Origin: Salinispora pacifica CNR114
Lineage (GTDB): Bacteria; Actinomycetota; Actinomycetes; Mycobacteriales; Micromonosporaceae
Assembly (NCBI RefSeq): GCF_000514775.1
Contig: NZ_AZWO01000019.1
Span: 5,963 to 67,167 of the forward strand
Reading direction: 5' to 3'
DNA length: 61,205 bases
Positions 44,048 through 51,858 of this stretch are shown piece by piece. The first letter of the stretch is position 1. Every line of letters begins with the position of its first letter. The position numbers and the translations under genes are program-made. The notes beneath the pieces were generated by a model. That model searched no databases. It was not told where the DNA came from and saw nothing but the letters and a program-made list of their open reading frames with translations.

Positions 44048-44326
44048 TCAGCGAGCGGGCTCGAGGGGGGCGCACCGTACCGAAAGGATGCGGCCGGTCT
44101 GCGGATCGATGGCGTACTCGGCCCTCGTCGGAGTCACCGTGTTGTCTGCTTGAACCGTAGGAGGCTCACAAACCGAAGACGTATCAACCTCCAAGGGTCG
44201 ATCCGCAGGCTCACCGGTGAGAACGCCAAGGGTGAGCATCACGCCGACGGCAATGACAAGCCGAGGGTACGGGCGTCGCAGCGGCGGCGAGCTGCGCGGT
44301 GGTGCATCGAGATCAATAGCCGGCAT
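44048..44326 (-). CDS. Small membrane or secreted protein, unknown function
   Basis: A 92-residue protein with a hydrophobic segment (about residues 22-40, LVIAVGVMLTLGVLTG) and a short extracytoplasmic domain with two cysteines (SVCEPP and SVRCAP). Its ending, AEYAIDPQTGRILSVRCAP, has regular coding composition. No ribosome-binding site is clear. The 227 bp from 44327 to 44553 contain short coding-like runs on the minus strand (YTWIARAVAGG) but no credible gene. Confidence 0.5.
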   Translation of the reverse strand: MPAIDLDAPPRSSPPLRRPYPRLVIAVGVMLTLGVLTGEPADRPLEVDTSSVCEPPTVQADNTVTPTRAEYAIDPQTGRILSVRCAPLEPAR

Positions 44327-44553
44327 ACGCTACGTTAACGCCTGGGTCAGGCAGGCCAAGGGCCGCCTTCCAACTCCGACCCGCCAGCGACGGCGCGTGC
44401 GATCCAGGTGTAATGGGCGACGATCATGGGCTTCGTCTTCCAGTTCGGGCAGCTGGTGCCGGAGCGCGGTGCAGTGTTCGTCGATACGGTGCCATCGCCC
44501 GGCAACAGAGGGCGAGGGCCGGCTTCGGCACCTCGCGGGGGACCGCGTACCCG

Positions 44554-45153
44554 CTACTTTTCGCCTGCCATCAGACCCAGAACCCGCTTCACGTAAGTGG
44601 TTAAAGCGTCCTTGATTGCTGATTCATCGGGCAACGGCGAGTCGCTGACCATAATCACCACCTGCACGGATACCGGCCCATCTAGCACAAAAACCAGGTC
44701 TCGGCGAACCTGCCCAGTCCCCAGGTCTGGCCTATCCAACATGAACCAGGCCACCTCTCCCACACCGTCGAGCGGTTCAGCCGACTTCGGGATTTCCGAA
44801 TCCCCTGACTCCGAAGGCTCCAGCTCCGCCGGCTCCGAAGGCTTCAGAATTGTACTGACCTCGACCCTGACCGTCGTCGACTCATCCCGAGCTGCCGCAA
44901 GGACATGACATCGGCGGGCCTCCATATTGCCCGGCCGTGGCTCGAAATACCTGAATTGCGGAGAAGCTCCAGTAAGCTGGACCAACCAACTGTGGTCCAG
45001 CCGATCACAAATGTCATCCAATAGACGGTAGGTGACGGTCGGAGTGACCGGCACCGTCGGCGTAGTATCTCGCGAGGGCGAGGCCTCCACACATGCGGAA
45101 AGCGCCAGGACCAGTAGCGCCGCGGCACCACTGCGAATTACACCCGTAATCAT
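44554..45153 (-). CDS. Putative lipoprotein, unknown function
   Basis: A 199-residue lipoprotein. The signal ends in the lipobox LSAC (Cys about residue 21), followed by a Thr/Pro-rich linker and a domain of about 150 residues with one Cys pair (DICDRL and ARRCHV). This layout resembles DUF3558-type actinobacterial lipoproteins (early DICDxL, later CxW-like), but the match is only suggestive. ATG 45153 is chosen because it gives a standard signal peptide. A Ser/Glu/Pro run interrupts the domain near residues 103-125. Confidence 0.7.
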   Translation of the reverse strand: MITGVIRSGAAALLVLALSACVEASPSRDTTPTVPVTPTVTYRLLDDICDRLDHSWLVQLTGASPQFRYFEPRPGNMEARRCHVLAAARDESTTVRVEVSTILKPSEPAELEPSESGDSEIPKSAEPLDGVGEVAWFMLDRPDLGTGQVRRDLVFVLDGPVSVQVVIMVSDSPLPDESAIKDALTTYVKRVLGLMAGEK

Positions 45154-45369
45154 GGGCGCAACTATTCCACACCTGACCAACGCCACAGCGGGCTACCACC
45201 GTCCAGTTCAGATAGCCACGAAACCGTGACCTTTGCCGCATCCTCCGCCGCTGACCAGCACCACGCTTCGAGGTCCGGTGTGGCGCCAAGGAATTGACCA
45301 CGACAAGCCAGGTTCAAATTGGGGTAAACGGGGTAAAGCAGCCGCCGGCCGACATCGAGGGAGGCGATC

Positions 45370-45576
45370 ATGGCGCGTCCGATACCGGAGTTGGACACGG
45401 AGGACCTGCGACAGATGGCGATGCGGGGTGGCATCGAGGGGGCGATCGACATGGACCGGGAGGAACTGCTGGATTCCCTGATCGCCCGCCCCGGCGAGGG
45501 GGCCTGGCAGGAGGACCCCAAGCCGGCGGCGGTCAACCCCAACACCTACCGCTACCAGGCTCCCGACGAACAGTAG
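45370..45576 (+). CDS. Small conserved-looking acidic protein
   Basis: A 68-residue protein with a good ribosome-binding site (GGGAGG, about 8 nt before ATG 45370). The first 45 residues (PELDTEDLRQMAMRGGIEGA) resemble the helix-extended-helix of Rho N-terminal/SAP-like domains, and the C-terminus is Pro/Asn/Tyr-rich. No membrane segment. It stands alone. Role unknown; nucleic-acid binding is possible. Confidence 0.7.
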   Translation: MARPIPELDTEDLRQMAMRGGIEGAIDMDREELLDSLIARPGEGAWQEDPKPAAVNPNTYRYQAPDEQ

Positions 45577-45635
45577 GCTCCGCGCGGTACCACCATCGAC
45601 GGGATGCGGCAGCTGAGTTGGATGCCGGTGGGCGG

Positions 45636-46112
45636 TCAGCTGTGTTCGTTGATGTAGCGGACCAGGCCGACGACATCGTCGGGGACCAGGCGACCGATCG
45701 CTCCGCTCGAGTAGACGGCCGTCACCACGGTGCCGTCGGGCGCGAGAACAAACCCGGTCGACTGCAGATGGTGCGGTTCGTCATTGACGTAGGCACCCGT
45801 CGCCTCGGCCACCGTGGCGATGTCGGCGCTGTGCCCGACGGGGAAGCTGAGCCGACGACTCGCCACGAGTTGGCGGGAGGTTTCCTCGTCGTCGGAGGAG
45901 AGCGCGACGACACGTACGCCGAGTTGCGCGAGGGTGTCGCTGGCCCGCTGGAATGCCGCGAGCTGTGCGTTGCAGTACGGGCACCATGATCCACGGTAGA
46001 TCAACACGACACCGAACTGGCCGGCGAGGTCGTCGGGCAGGTTGAGCGTGCCACCACCGACCGCGGGGACCTGAAGGTTCGGAAAGCGTTGTCCGTTGTT
46101 GAGGCGAGCCAC
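45636..46112 (-). CDS. AhpC/TSA-family redoxin
   Basis: A 158-residue thioredoxin-fold redoxin (peroxiredoxin group). The active-site motif is SWCPYC in RGSWCPYCNAQLAAF, a CxxC like those of bacterioferritin-comigratory and thiol-reductase types. The following strands (RVVALSSDDEETSRQL) are standard. It likely reduces peroxides or disulfides in the cytosol. It diverges from the TetR gene at 46227, and two palindromes in the 114-bp gap suggest TetR control. Start ATG 46112. Confidence 0.92.
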   Translation of the reverse strand: MARLNNGQRFPNLQVPAVGGGTLNLPDDLAGQFGVVLIYRGSWCPYCNAQLAAFQRASDTLAQLGVRVVALSSDDEETSRQLVASRRLSFPVGHSADIATVAEATGAYVNDEPHHLQSTGFVLAPDGTVVTAVYSSGAIGRLVPDDVVGLVRYINEHS

Positions 46113-46154
46113 GTCGTTCTCCTTGTCGCGCCGGCGCTCCCAGGCGCCCTATTA

Positions 46155-46172
46155 CTGGACTGACTGGTCCAG
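46155..46172. promoter_or_regulatory. Palindrome CTGGAC-N6-GTCCAG, candidate TetR operator 1
   Basis: Perfect 6-bp arms separated by 6 bp in the redoxin/TetR divergent gap. It has the same layout as operator 2, with centres 33 bp (three DNA turns) apart. It lies 43 bp upstream of the redoxin start. Confidence 0.75.
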
Positions 46173-46185
46173 AGTAGGAGACAAA

Positions 46186-46207
46186 AACTGGACCATCAAG
46201 TCCAGTT
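46186..46207. promoter_or_regulatory. Palindrome AACTGGAC-N6-GTCCAGTT, candidate TetR operator 2
   Basis: Perfect 8-bp arms separated by 6 bp, 20 bp upstream of the TetR start. It shares the CTGGAC/GTCCAG core with operator 1, implying binding of the same dimeric repressor. Confidence 0.8.
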
Positions 46208-46226
46208 TTCTTGCTAAGCTTCTGCC

Positions 46227-46865
46227 ATGACAACCGCGCAGCACACCCCCAAGCTGACCGCCCGGGGAGCGGCGACCAGGACCCGCATCGTGGCGGCCAC
46301 CGCCAACCTCGTACGCGAGCACGGGGCGGCGGGCACGAGCCTCGACGATGTGATGGCGGCAAGCAGGACCAGCAAGTCGCAGCTGTACCACTACTTCACG
46401 AACAAGGAAGATCTACTCCGAGCGGTCGCATGGCAGCAGACCGACCGGATCGTGGAGGCGCAGCGCCCCGAGCTGGACCAGCTGGATTCCCTGGCCGGCC
46501 TGCGCCGCTGGCGCGACAAGTTCGTCGCGGCGCGCGACGAGGCCCAAAATGTGGGTGGCTGCCCGCTCGGGTCGCTGGCCAGCGAACTCGCCGACGGGGA
46601 TCCACAGACTCGTACCGTGCTGCAGAAGTGCTTCACTGCGTGGACATCCCCACTGCTCATGGGGCTGACCGCGATGCGCGACCAGGGACGACTGAGGCCG
46701 GATGCCGATCCGGACGCACTGGCCGAAGCCATCATGACTGCCCTGCAGGGTGGGCTGCTGTTGAGCAACACCTACCGGTCCAGCCGCCCACTCGCCCGCG
46801 CGCTGGACATGGCGATCGATCACGTGGCCAGCTTCGCCACTTCCCGGGAAGCCGCGGTGGCGTAA
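46227..46865 (+). CDS. TetR-family repressor
   Basis: A 212-residue TetR-family regulator with an N-terminal helix-turn-helix (residues about 15-60; TSLDDVMAASRTSKSQLYHY) and a helical ligand domain resembling the AcrR/TetR_C group (GCPLGSLASELADGD; cf. QacR-like LfrR types). It probably represses itself and the divergent redoxin gene through two matching palindromes. Ligand unknown; thiol-reactive or oxidising compounds would fit the redoxin partner, as inference. It is convergent with the PI-PLC gene, with a strong hairpin between. Confidence 0.93.
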   Translation: MTTAQHTPKLTARGAATRTRIVAATANLVREHGAAGTSLDDVMAASRTSKSQLYHYFTNKEDLLRAVAWQQTDRIVEAQRPELDQLDSLAGLRRWRDKFVAARDEAQNVGGCPLGSLASELADGDPQTRTVLQKCFTAWTSPLLMGLTAMRDQGRLRPDADPDALAEAIMTALQGGLLLSNTYRSSRPLARALDMAIDHVASFATSREAAVA

Positions 46866-46879
46866 GCTCCGCCCGGTCT

Positions 46880-46918
46880 GCATCGTGCCGGCGGCAGGTA
46901 TCGCCGCCGGCACGATGC
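46880..46918. terminator. Perfect 16-bp stem hairpin between convergent genes
   Basis: GCATCGTGCCGGCGGC (46880-46895) pairs perfectly with 46903-46918 around a 7-nt loop. It lies between the TetR stop (46865) and the PI-PLC stop (46947). No U-run follows on either strand, so it may act as a bidirectional barrier or attenuator rather than a classic terminator. Confidence 0.75.
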
Positions 46919-46946
46919 GCATCGGAACGAACCAGAGCGAGGGCGG

Positions 46947-48005
46947 TTACGGAGTCTCGCCCTGCTCCCCGCGCGGCACAACCATCGACTGGACCTGCGG
47001 CAGCTGGGTCCAGTCACTGGTGATGACGCTGGCATTGGCGCCGGCCAGGAGCAACAGCCGATCCCGGGCCTCCGCTTCGGTGGGGCTGGTGCTGCTGATG
47101 GCGGGTGCGACCGAGTGCGCACTGGTCATCACCAGCACGTAGTTGTTCTCCGCGAACCAGGTGGTGTCACGGTTGAACCACCCGGAGGCCCCACTGTCGA
47201 AGAGGACAAACCAGGGGCGGATGTCGGCGTCGTACTGGTCCCGGGGGTCGCCGCTGGCGGCGCCCCTGGCGGCGGGGAAGATCTGCGCCTTCTCGATCTC
47301 TCCTGCTACCGCGAGATCACGGAGATGCCCGGCGTACTGCTCGTTGGTCGGCCACCAGTCGAATGGATTGTTGTTCTCCACGGTGCCGGGGATGACGTGG
47401 AGGAGCACCCGTCCCGCGAGTTCCTCCCGGGTGGGCCAGTTTCCCAGCCGGGCCGCCTCGTCGAGGGAGTCGTACCATCCGCCCTCGGGCTTGGCCAGCA
47501 GGTCTGCGGGGCGGAAGACACGGTCGCCGAGGCGGCTCCGGACCAGGCTGTCAACCTGGTCGACGCCCATTCCGAAGGCGGTGGCGAGGCCCATCTTCGG
47601 CTCGATCTTGAGCATCAGGGGGCCGCTGTCCGGGTGGGCTTCGAGCCAGACCCGGATGTTGTCCAGACAGTCACCGAGGTGCTTGTTCCGGCTACCGGCG
47701 TAGAGGTCGGCGAGGGTCGACCCGGTGGTGCAGTTGTTGTTGTTACTCAGTGGCTCGTCGTGGCTGACCTTCCACTTCCTGGTGAAGATATTCGGCCAGA
47801 TGTCGATCTCGATCAGGCTGGTGCCGGTGTCCAGCGCCTCAGCCAGATAGTCGAAGGCCCCCTGCTCGTAGGTGTTGTGGATTCCGACAGTGGTCGCGGA
47901 TGTGAAGGGCATGTCGTTGGTCGGAGCGGCCACGGCCTGCTGGACCGGCACCGCCAGGCCTGCGATCATGATGGCGACTACAGTCGCCGCGCGACGTGCT
48001 AGCAC
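46947..48005 (-). CDS. Secreted PI-PLC-type phosphodiesterase
   Basis: A 352-residue secreted protein: signal peptide (about 1-27, ending AVA-A), then a PI-PLC X-like barrel. The two likely catalytic histidines are His43 in GIHNTYEQ and His82 in KVSHDEPL, and metal-linked acids follow in LIEIDIW. This resembles the calcium-dependent bacterial PI-PLC (Streptomyces) group. Likely substrate is phosphatidylinositol or a related phosphodiester outside the cell. There is no C-terminal sorting signal. It is alone in its transcription unit. Confidence 0.88.
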   Translation of the reverse strand: MLARRAATVVAIMIAGLAVPVQQAVAAPTNDMPFTSATTVGIHNTYEQGAFDYLAEALDTGTSLIEIDIWPNIFTRKWKVSHDEPLSNNNNCTTGSTLADLYAGSRNKHLGDCLDNIRVWLEAHPDSGPLMLKIEPKMGLATAFGMGVDQVDSLVRSRLGDRVFRPADLLAKPEGGWYDSLDEAARLGNWPTREELAGRVLLHVIPGTVENNNPFDWWPTNEQYAGHLRDLAVAGEIEKAQIFPAARGAASGDPRDQYDADIRPWFVLFDSGASGWFNRDTTWFAENNYVLVMTSAHSVAPAISSTSPTEAEARDRLLLLAGANASVITSDWTQLPQVQSMVVPRGEQGETP

Positions 48006-48193
48006 TCATCCTCCTCGATGCTCTGGGCCTGCCAAGGCTAGCAAAACATCGATACATATAAGTTTGCTAACGCGTCTCGCCTGGGTGCCGGCTGCCTGAA
48101 CATCGGGCTACGGGGCGGGAACGACGCGGACCCCGATTGGGGCGCGGGAGAGCCGGTGCAGGCCGGGGCTTCCGCCCACCTCCGCCCACCGCC

Positions 48194-48961
48194 TCAACTC
48201 CTGGTGCGGGCGGCGACGTGGGCCTCGATGCCCTTGATCAGCTGCCCCAGGCCGAAACTCAGGTCGGGTTCGGTGCTGGTGGCCCCGCCGACGGCGCTGG
48301 CGGGGAGGTCGAAGGTGCCGGCCGACAGCAGGGCGCGGAGGGTGGGAAAGCGGTCTGGGCGGACCACCGCGGCCAGCGCCTCCCCGTAGGAGATCAGGTC
48401 GTCCTCGCCGGCCGCCCGGGCCAGGTCGGTGGAGATCCTGGCCAGACCCTGGGTGGCGCCGGTGAGGAAGAGGGCGAGCGACACCATCTCCTCGTACGTC
48501 AGGCCAATGTCTTTGATGACGGTCAGCAACGCCTCGAACCAGGCCAGCTGGTTGGGGCCGATCGGTTGGCTGACCTGGGCCCGCAGCATCCACGGGTGGG
48601 CCTGGTAGCGGCCCCACAGCGCCGTGACCCAGGCCTCGACCCGCACCTGCCATCCGCCGGGCACCACGTCGAGGCCGGGCGGCGCGCCGGATGCCTCGTC
48701 GAACATGGCCTCGACCAGGTGCTTCTTGCTCGGCACGTAGCGGTAGAGGGACATCGGGGTCACCTCGAGCCGCTTGGCGACCTGCTGCATGGAGACGGCG
48801 TCGATGCCGTCGGCGTCGGCGATCGCGATGGCGGCCACGACCACCTGGGTGACGCTGAGCCCGGGCCTCGGCCCGGGGCTACTGCGCGGGCGGTCGCCCT
48901 CGCGCCAGAGGAACTCGAAGGTGCTTGACCCACCACCCGGCGGAGCCTTCTCGGAACCCAT
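48194..48961 (-). CDS. TetR-family regulator (TetR_C type), controls the DrrAB-like exporter
   Basis: A 255-residue TetR-family protein with helix-turn-helix at about residues 45-85 (SMQQVAKRLEVTPMSLYRY) after a 35-residue Gly/Pro-rich leader, and a large ligand domain of the TetR_C (tetracycline-repressor) class. ATG 48961 has AAAGGG upstream. It diverges from the ABC exporter genes by 156 bp, with three GTATAG repeats in between, so it probably represses them. It likely senses a drug or metabolite exported by the pump. Confidence 0.92.
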   Translation of the reverse strand: MGSEKAPPGGGSSTFEFLWREGDRPRSSPGPRPGLSVTQVVVAAIAIADADGIDAVSMQQVAKRLEVTPMSLYRYVPSKKHLVEAMFDEASGAPPGLDVVPGGWQVRVEAWVTALWGRYQAHPWMLRAQVSQPIGPNQLAWFEALLTVIKDIGLTYEEMVSLALFLTGATQGLARISTDLARAAGEDDLISYGEALAAVVRPDRFPTLRALLSAGTFDLPASAVGGATSTEPDLSFGLGQLIKGIEAHVAARTRS

Positions 48962-48997
48962 CGTGCCGCCCTTTCGTTGACACCCCACGCTAACCGT

Positions 48998-49022
48998 GTA
49001 TAGCGTATAGCCATCAGTATAG
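48998..49022. promoter_or_regulatory. Three GTATAG repeats, candidate TetR operator region
   Basis: GTATAG occurs at 48998-49003, 49005-49010 and 49017-49022, and a perfect palindrome CCATATATGG sits at 49024-49033, in the gap between the TetR gene and the ABC exporter. Repeats at 7- and 12-bp spacing are a candidate operator/promoter block. Confidence 0.5.
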
Positions 49023-49117
49023 GCCATATATGGTCGCCACCGGAAGTCGGTCCCGGCCCATTGGCGGCACTGGCACCGCCGCCACCGGGAAGCAGCGACA
49101 GGAGAGGCGGGAGGAAA

Positions 49118-50116
49118 ATGGAGAACGAATACGCGATTCAGGTTCGGGGCCTCCGAAAGGACTACGGGAGGGTCGAGGCGCTCAGGGGGGTGGATCTAGA
49201 CGTTCGCCGGGGCACCCTGCTGGCCCTGCTCGGCCCCAACGGCTCCGGCAAGACCACCGTGGTGAAGACGCTGAGCACGCTCACCCGGCCCTCGCGCGGG
49301 TCCGTCGTCGTCAACGGCTACGACGTAACGCGGCGACGCAACGGAGTGCGGAGCTCAATCGGGATGGTCAGCCAGTTCGTCGCACTCGACCGGCTGCACA
49401 GCGGCCGGGAAAACCTGGTGCTGCTGGGCCGACTCCAGAAGCTCAGCAAGACCAATGCCACCCGTCGGGCAGCGCAGCTACTGGAACGATTCGAGTTGAC
49501 CGAGGCCGCCGACCGGCCGGTCAAGACGTACTCCGGGGGCATGAAGCGCCGGTTGGACCTGGCCGTCAGCCTAATCGTCACCCCACCCGTGCTGTTGCTG
49601 GACGAGCCCACGACCGGCCTCGACCCGCGCAGTCGGGCGGTGCTGTGGGAGGCGATCAGGCAGCTACTCGGCGAGGGCATCACCATCCTGCTCACCACGC
49701 AGTACCTGGAGGAGGCCGACCGGCTGGCCGACCAGATCGCCGTCCTCAACGACGGCCGGATCATCGCCCTGGGCACCGCCGCCCAGCTCAAACAAGGCGT
49801 GGGCCGGGAGCGGGTGGCAGTCGTGCTGAGCGGCCCCGAGGACTTCCGCCGGGCCGGCGACCTGCTCGTCGGGCCGGGCCTCACCCGCGACCCGGAGACC
49901 CGAACGATCAGTTTGGCGATCGACGGGCCGTCGCGGGTCAAGCACCTGCTCGACGTTCTGGCCGAGCACCGCCTGGCGATCGACTCGCTGTCGCTGACCA
50001 AGCCCACCCTGGACGACGTCTTCTTCGCCCTCACCCAGCGGGCGAGCGACCCTCCGGACGCCGACTCGATGCCCGCCCGCCGCGAGCCCAACGACGAGCT
50101 GGGAGCCCTCCGATGA
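49118..50116 (+). CDS. ABC transporter ATP-binding protein (DrrA type)
   Basis: A 332-residue DrrA-type ATPase for drug/antibiotic export. Walker A is GPNGSGKT, the signature YSGGMKRRLDLA, Walker B LLLDEPTTGLDP, and the H-loop region LTTQYLEEADRL. A C-terminal DUF4162-like extension follows residue 230. ATG 49118 has GGGAGGAAA upstream. It couples by ATGA overlap to the permease gene. The pair resembles DrrAB; substrate unknown. Confidence 0.95.
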   Translation: MENEYAIQVRGLRKDYGRVEALRGVDLDVRRGTLLALLGPNGSGKTTVVKTLSTLTRPSRGSVVVNGYDVTRRRNGVRSSIGMVSQFVALDRLHSGRENLVLLGRLQKLSKTNATRRAAQLLERFELTEAADRPVKTYSGGMKRRLDLAVSLIVTPPVLLLDEPTTGLDPRSRAVLWEAIRQLLGEGITILLTTQYLEEADRLADQIAVLNDGRIIALGTAAQLKQGVGRERVAVVLSGPEDFRRAGDLLVGPGLTRDPETRTISLAIDGPSRVKHLLDVLAEHRLAIDSLSLTKPTLDDVFFALTQRASDPPDADSMPARREPNDELGALR

Positions 50117-50928
50117 CCAGCCAGACCCAGACCGGCGAGGGCCTCGCCCGGCCGGATACCCGAACGAAGCTGTACTGGGCGATCAACGACAACCTCGTCC
50201 TGATCGGCCGACATCTGGGGCACCTGACCCGTAGCCCCGACCAGCTCTTCACCGCGCTCATGTTGCCGGCGACCCTGCTGCTGCTGTTTCGTTTCATGTT
50301 CGGTGGGGCGATCGACGTCGGAAACACCGCCTACGTCAACTACCTCGTCCCCGGCATTCTGGTCATCGGCGTCACGATGGTCGCTGTTTCCACCAGTGCG
50401 GCCGTCCAATCCGACATGCAGGAGGGCGTGGTCGACCGGTACCGCACGATCGCCATGGCGGATTCTGCGGTAATCGTCGGTCACGTCGTCGCCGCCGTCG
50501 TCCGCGCGACGATCTCGCTGGTCGCCATGGTCGGCCTCGGAATCGCCGTGGGATTCCGCCCGGCCGGCTCCGCTCTCGATTGGGTGCTGGTCGCCGGGAC
50601 GCTCCTCCTCTTCGCCTTCTCACTGGCCTGGGTCGCCGCCGCGCTCGGCCTGCTCGCCAGGTCGGCGGACGGCGCCAGCGGGCTCGGCCTGATCCTCATG
50701 TTCAGCCCCTACGCCAGCAGCGCCTTCGTCCAGCCGGAGACGCTCCCCGACGGTCTGCGCGGCTTCGTCGAGCACCAACCGGTGACCCTGGTTGTCGACA
50801 CCGTTCGTGCGCTCCTGCTCGGGCTGCCGGCCGGCAACACCGGCTGGTACGCGGTGATCTGGTGGGTCGTGATCCTCGGCGTGGCGGCTCCGGTGGCCAC
50901 TCGGCTCTACCACCGCCGGTACGCGTGA
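50113..50928 (+). CDS. ABC transporter permease (DrrB type)
   Basis: A 271-residue ABC-2 permease with about six membrane segments beginning near residue 45 and the ABC-2 motif FSPYASSAFVQPETLP. ATG 50113 overlaps the ATPase stop. A much longer open frame reading from 49030 is the wrong-phase shadow of the ATPase gene. It forms the membrane half of the DrrAB-like exporter controlled by the divergent TetR gene. Confidence 0.95.
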   Translation: MTSQTQTGEGLARPDTRTKLYWAINDNLVLIGRHLGHLTRSPDQLFTALMLPATLLLLFRFMFGGAIDVGNTAYVNYLVPGILVIGVTMVAVSTSAAVQSDMQEGVVDRYRTIAMADSAVIVGHVVAAVVRATISLVAMVGLGIAVGFRPAGSALDWVLVAGTLLLFAFSLAWVAAALGLLARSADGASGLGLILMFSPYASSAFVQPETLPDGLRGFVEHQPVTLVVDTVRALLLGLPAGNTGWYAVIWWVVILGVAAPVATRLYHRRYA

Positions 50929-51089
50929 GGGCCGAAACCCGTACCGACTGCCGTCCGCACGTCAGTGGGTGGCCATCACTCAAACGGGTCGGATTTCAGC
51001 CGACATCCTGCCTAAAATCGCGGAAGTAAAACGCCGAAACAAGGGCTACAACTAGGTTTAGCCAGCAGGCAAAGCAAGACTTGCCTAAC

Positions 51090-51108
51090 CTAGGTAAGGC
51101 TTACTTAC
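51090..51108. promoter_or_regulatory. DtxR/IdeR-type iron box upstream of the DUF1540 gene
   Basis: CTAGGTAAGGCTTACTTAC agrees with the DtxR/IdeR consensus TTAGGTTAGGCTAACCTAA at about 14 of 19 positions. It overlaps a second near-palindrome, CCTAACCTAGGTAAGG (51084-51099). It lies about 200 bp upstream of the DUF1540 start. The rest of 50929-51306 shows no gene. Confidence 0.6.
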
Positions 51109-51306
51109 GTCACTCAGGCGCAGCAAACAACGAAACATGATTATTCCTTACTGGGCGAGGTTTACTGCTACAGTGACGTCGTCGGAAACCGCAGTACACA
51201 CGGGCTCCACGTTTACGTCTCGCCACTGCGGCAATGCTGACTGACACCTTGTTACGCCGCGCTGGCTCGTTCCGGCCTGCCGGCCCGCACGGCCTTGGAG
51301 GCATCA

Positions 51307-51603
51307 ATGAAAACTCTGCTGCAGTCGCCCCCGGTACGCGAATGCGCCGCCACAGCGTGCAGTTTCAACGACGGTGGCTGCCACGCTCCCGCGATCACCG
51401 TGGCCTCGGCGGGTGACGCCGCCTCCTGCGCGACGTTCGTGGAGTCCACCGTCTCCGGCGGGGTCGCCGAGGTGACCGGCGCGGTGGGCGCCTGCGCCCG
51501 CTCCGAGTGCACCTTCAACACCAACCTCGCCTGCACCGCCGAGTCCATCACCGTCGGCCCCGGCGCCACCGTCAGCGACTGCCTCACCTACCGGCCCGCC
51601 TGA
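51307..51603 (+). CDS. DUF1540 Cys-rich protein, iron-box-linked
   Basis: A 98-residue protein with two DUF1540 repeats, each with a C-x4-C-x-F-N-x4-C pattern (CAATACSFNDGGC and CARSECTFNTNLAC); about eight cysteines in all. This suggests metal binding, possibly iron or zinc. There is no signal peptide or membrane segment. ATG 51307 follows GGAGG about 7 nt upstream. A strong hairpin terminator follows. Function of DUF1540 is unknown; the upstream iron box links it to iron state. Confidence 0.9.
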   Translation: MKTLLQSPPVRECAATACSFNDGGCHAPAITVASAGDAASCATFVESTVSGGVAEVTGAVGACARSECTFNTNLACTAESITVGPGATVSDCLTYRPA

Positions 51604-51622
51604 CGCCGGCGCACCGGTCCAC

Positions 51623-51656
51623 CCAAAGCCCTCGGCACAGCAGCCGGGGGCTTTGG
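51623..51656 (+). terminator. Hairpin after the DUF1540 gene
   Basis: CCAAAGCCCTCGGC pairs with GCCGGGGGCTTTGG over a 14-bp stem (one wobble), 6-nt loop, 20 bp after the stop. Only a weak T-run follows. Confidence 0.75.
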
Positions 51657-51678
51657 TGTGCGCTCGGTCAGCCCGCCG

Positions 51679-51723
51679 CCACCCTCGGCGGTCGCCCGGG
51701 CCCCACCCTCGGCGGTCGCCCGG
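51679..51723. repeat. 21-bp direct repeat in the intergenic region
   Basis: CCACCCTCGGCGGTCGCCCGG occurs twice, 24 bp apart, between the DUF1540 terminator and the first DUF2470 gene. It is not obviously coding. Confidence 0.8.
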
Positions 51724-51785
51724 CCCCGACCGGCCCACGGTGAACTGCCTCACCCGCGACATCGGCAGCCGAGCACCGCGCTTGG

Positions 51786-51804
51786 CAAGGTTAGGCTTAC
51801 CTAT
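51786..51804. promoter_or_regulatory. DtxR/IdeR-type iron box upstream of the first DUF2470 gene
   Basis: CAAGGTTAGGCTTACCTAT agrees with the DtxR/IdeR consensus at about 15 of 19 positions. It lies 54 bp upstream of ATG 51859. The core AGGTTAGGCTTACCT is identical to the core of the box at 53561-53579. Confidence 0.75.
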
Positions 51805-51858
51805 TAGAGTCGAAGTCCGAGGCCGAGCTCACTTCACTTCCATGGCCGAGGGGACTAC

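Noticed and set aside
46880..46918. Mobile-element inverted repeat
   Set aside because: It is a single hairpin between two stops with no transposase or target duplication nearby, better read as a transcription end.
51060..51110. Zur (zinc) operator before the DUF1540 gene
   Set aside because: The motif follows the TTAGGTTAGGCT type of DtxR/IdeR and not the TGAAAATGATTTTCA-like actinobacterial Zur box.
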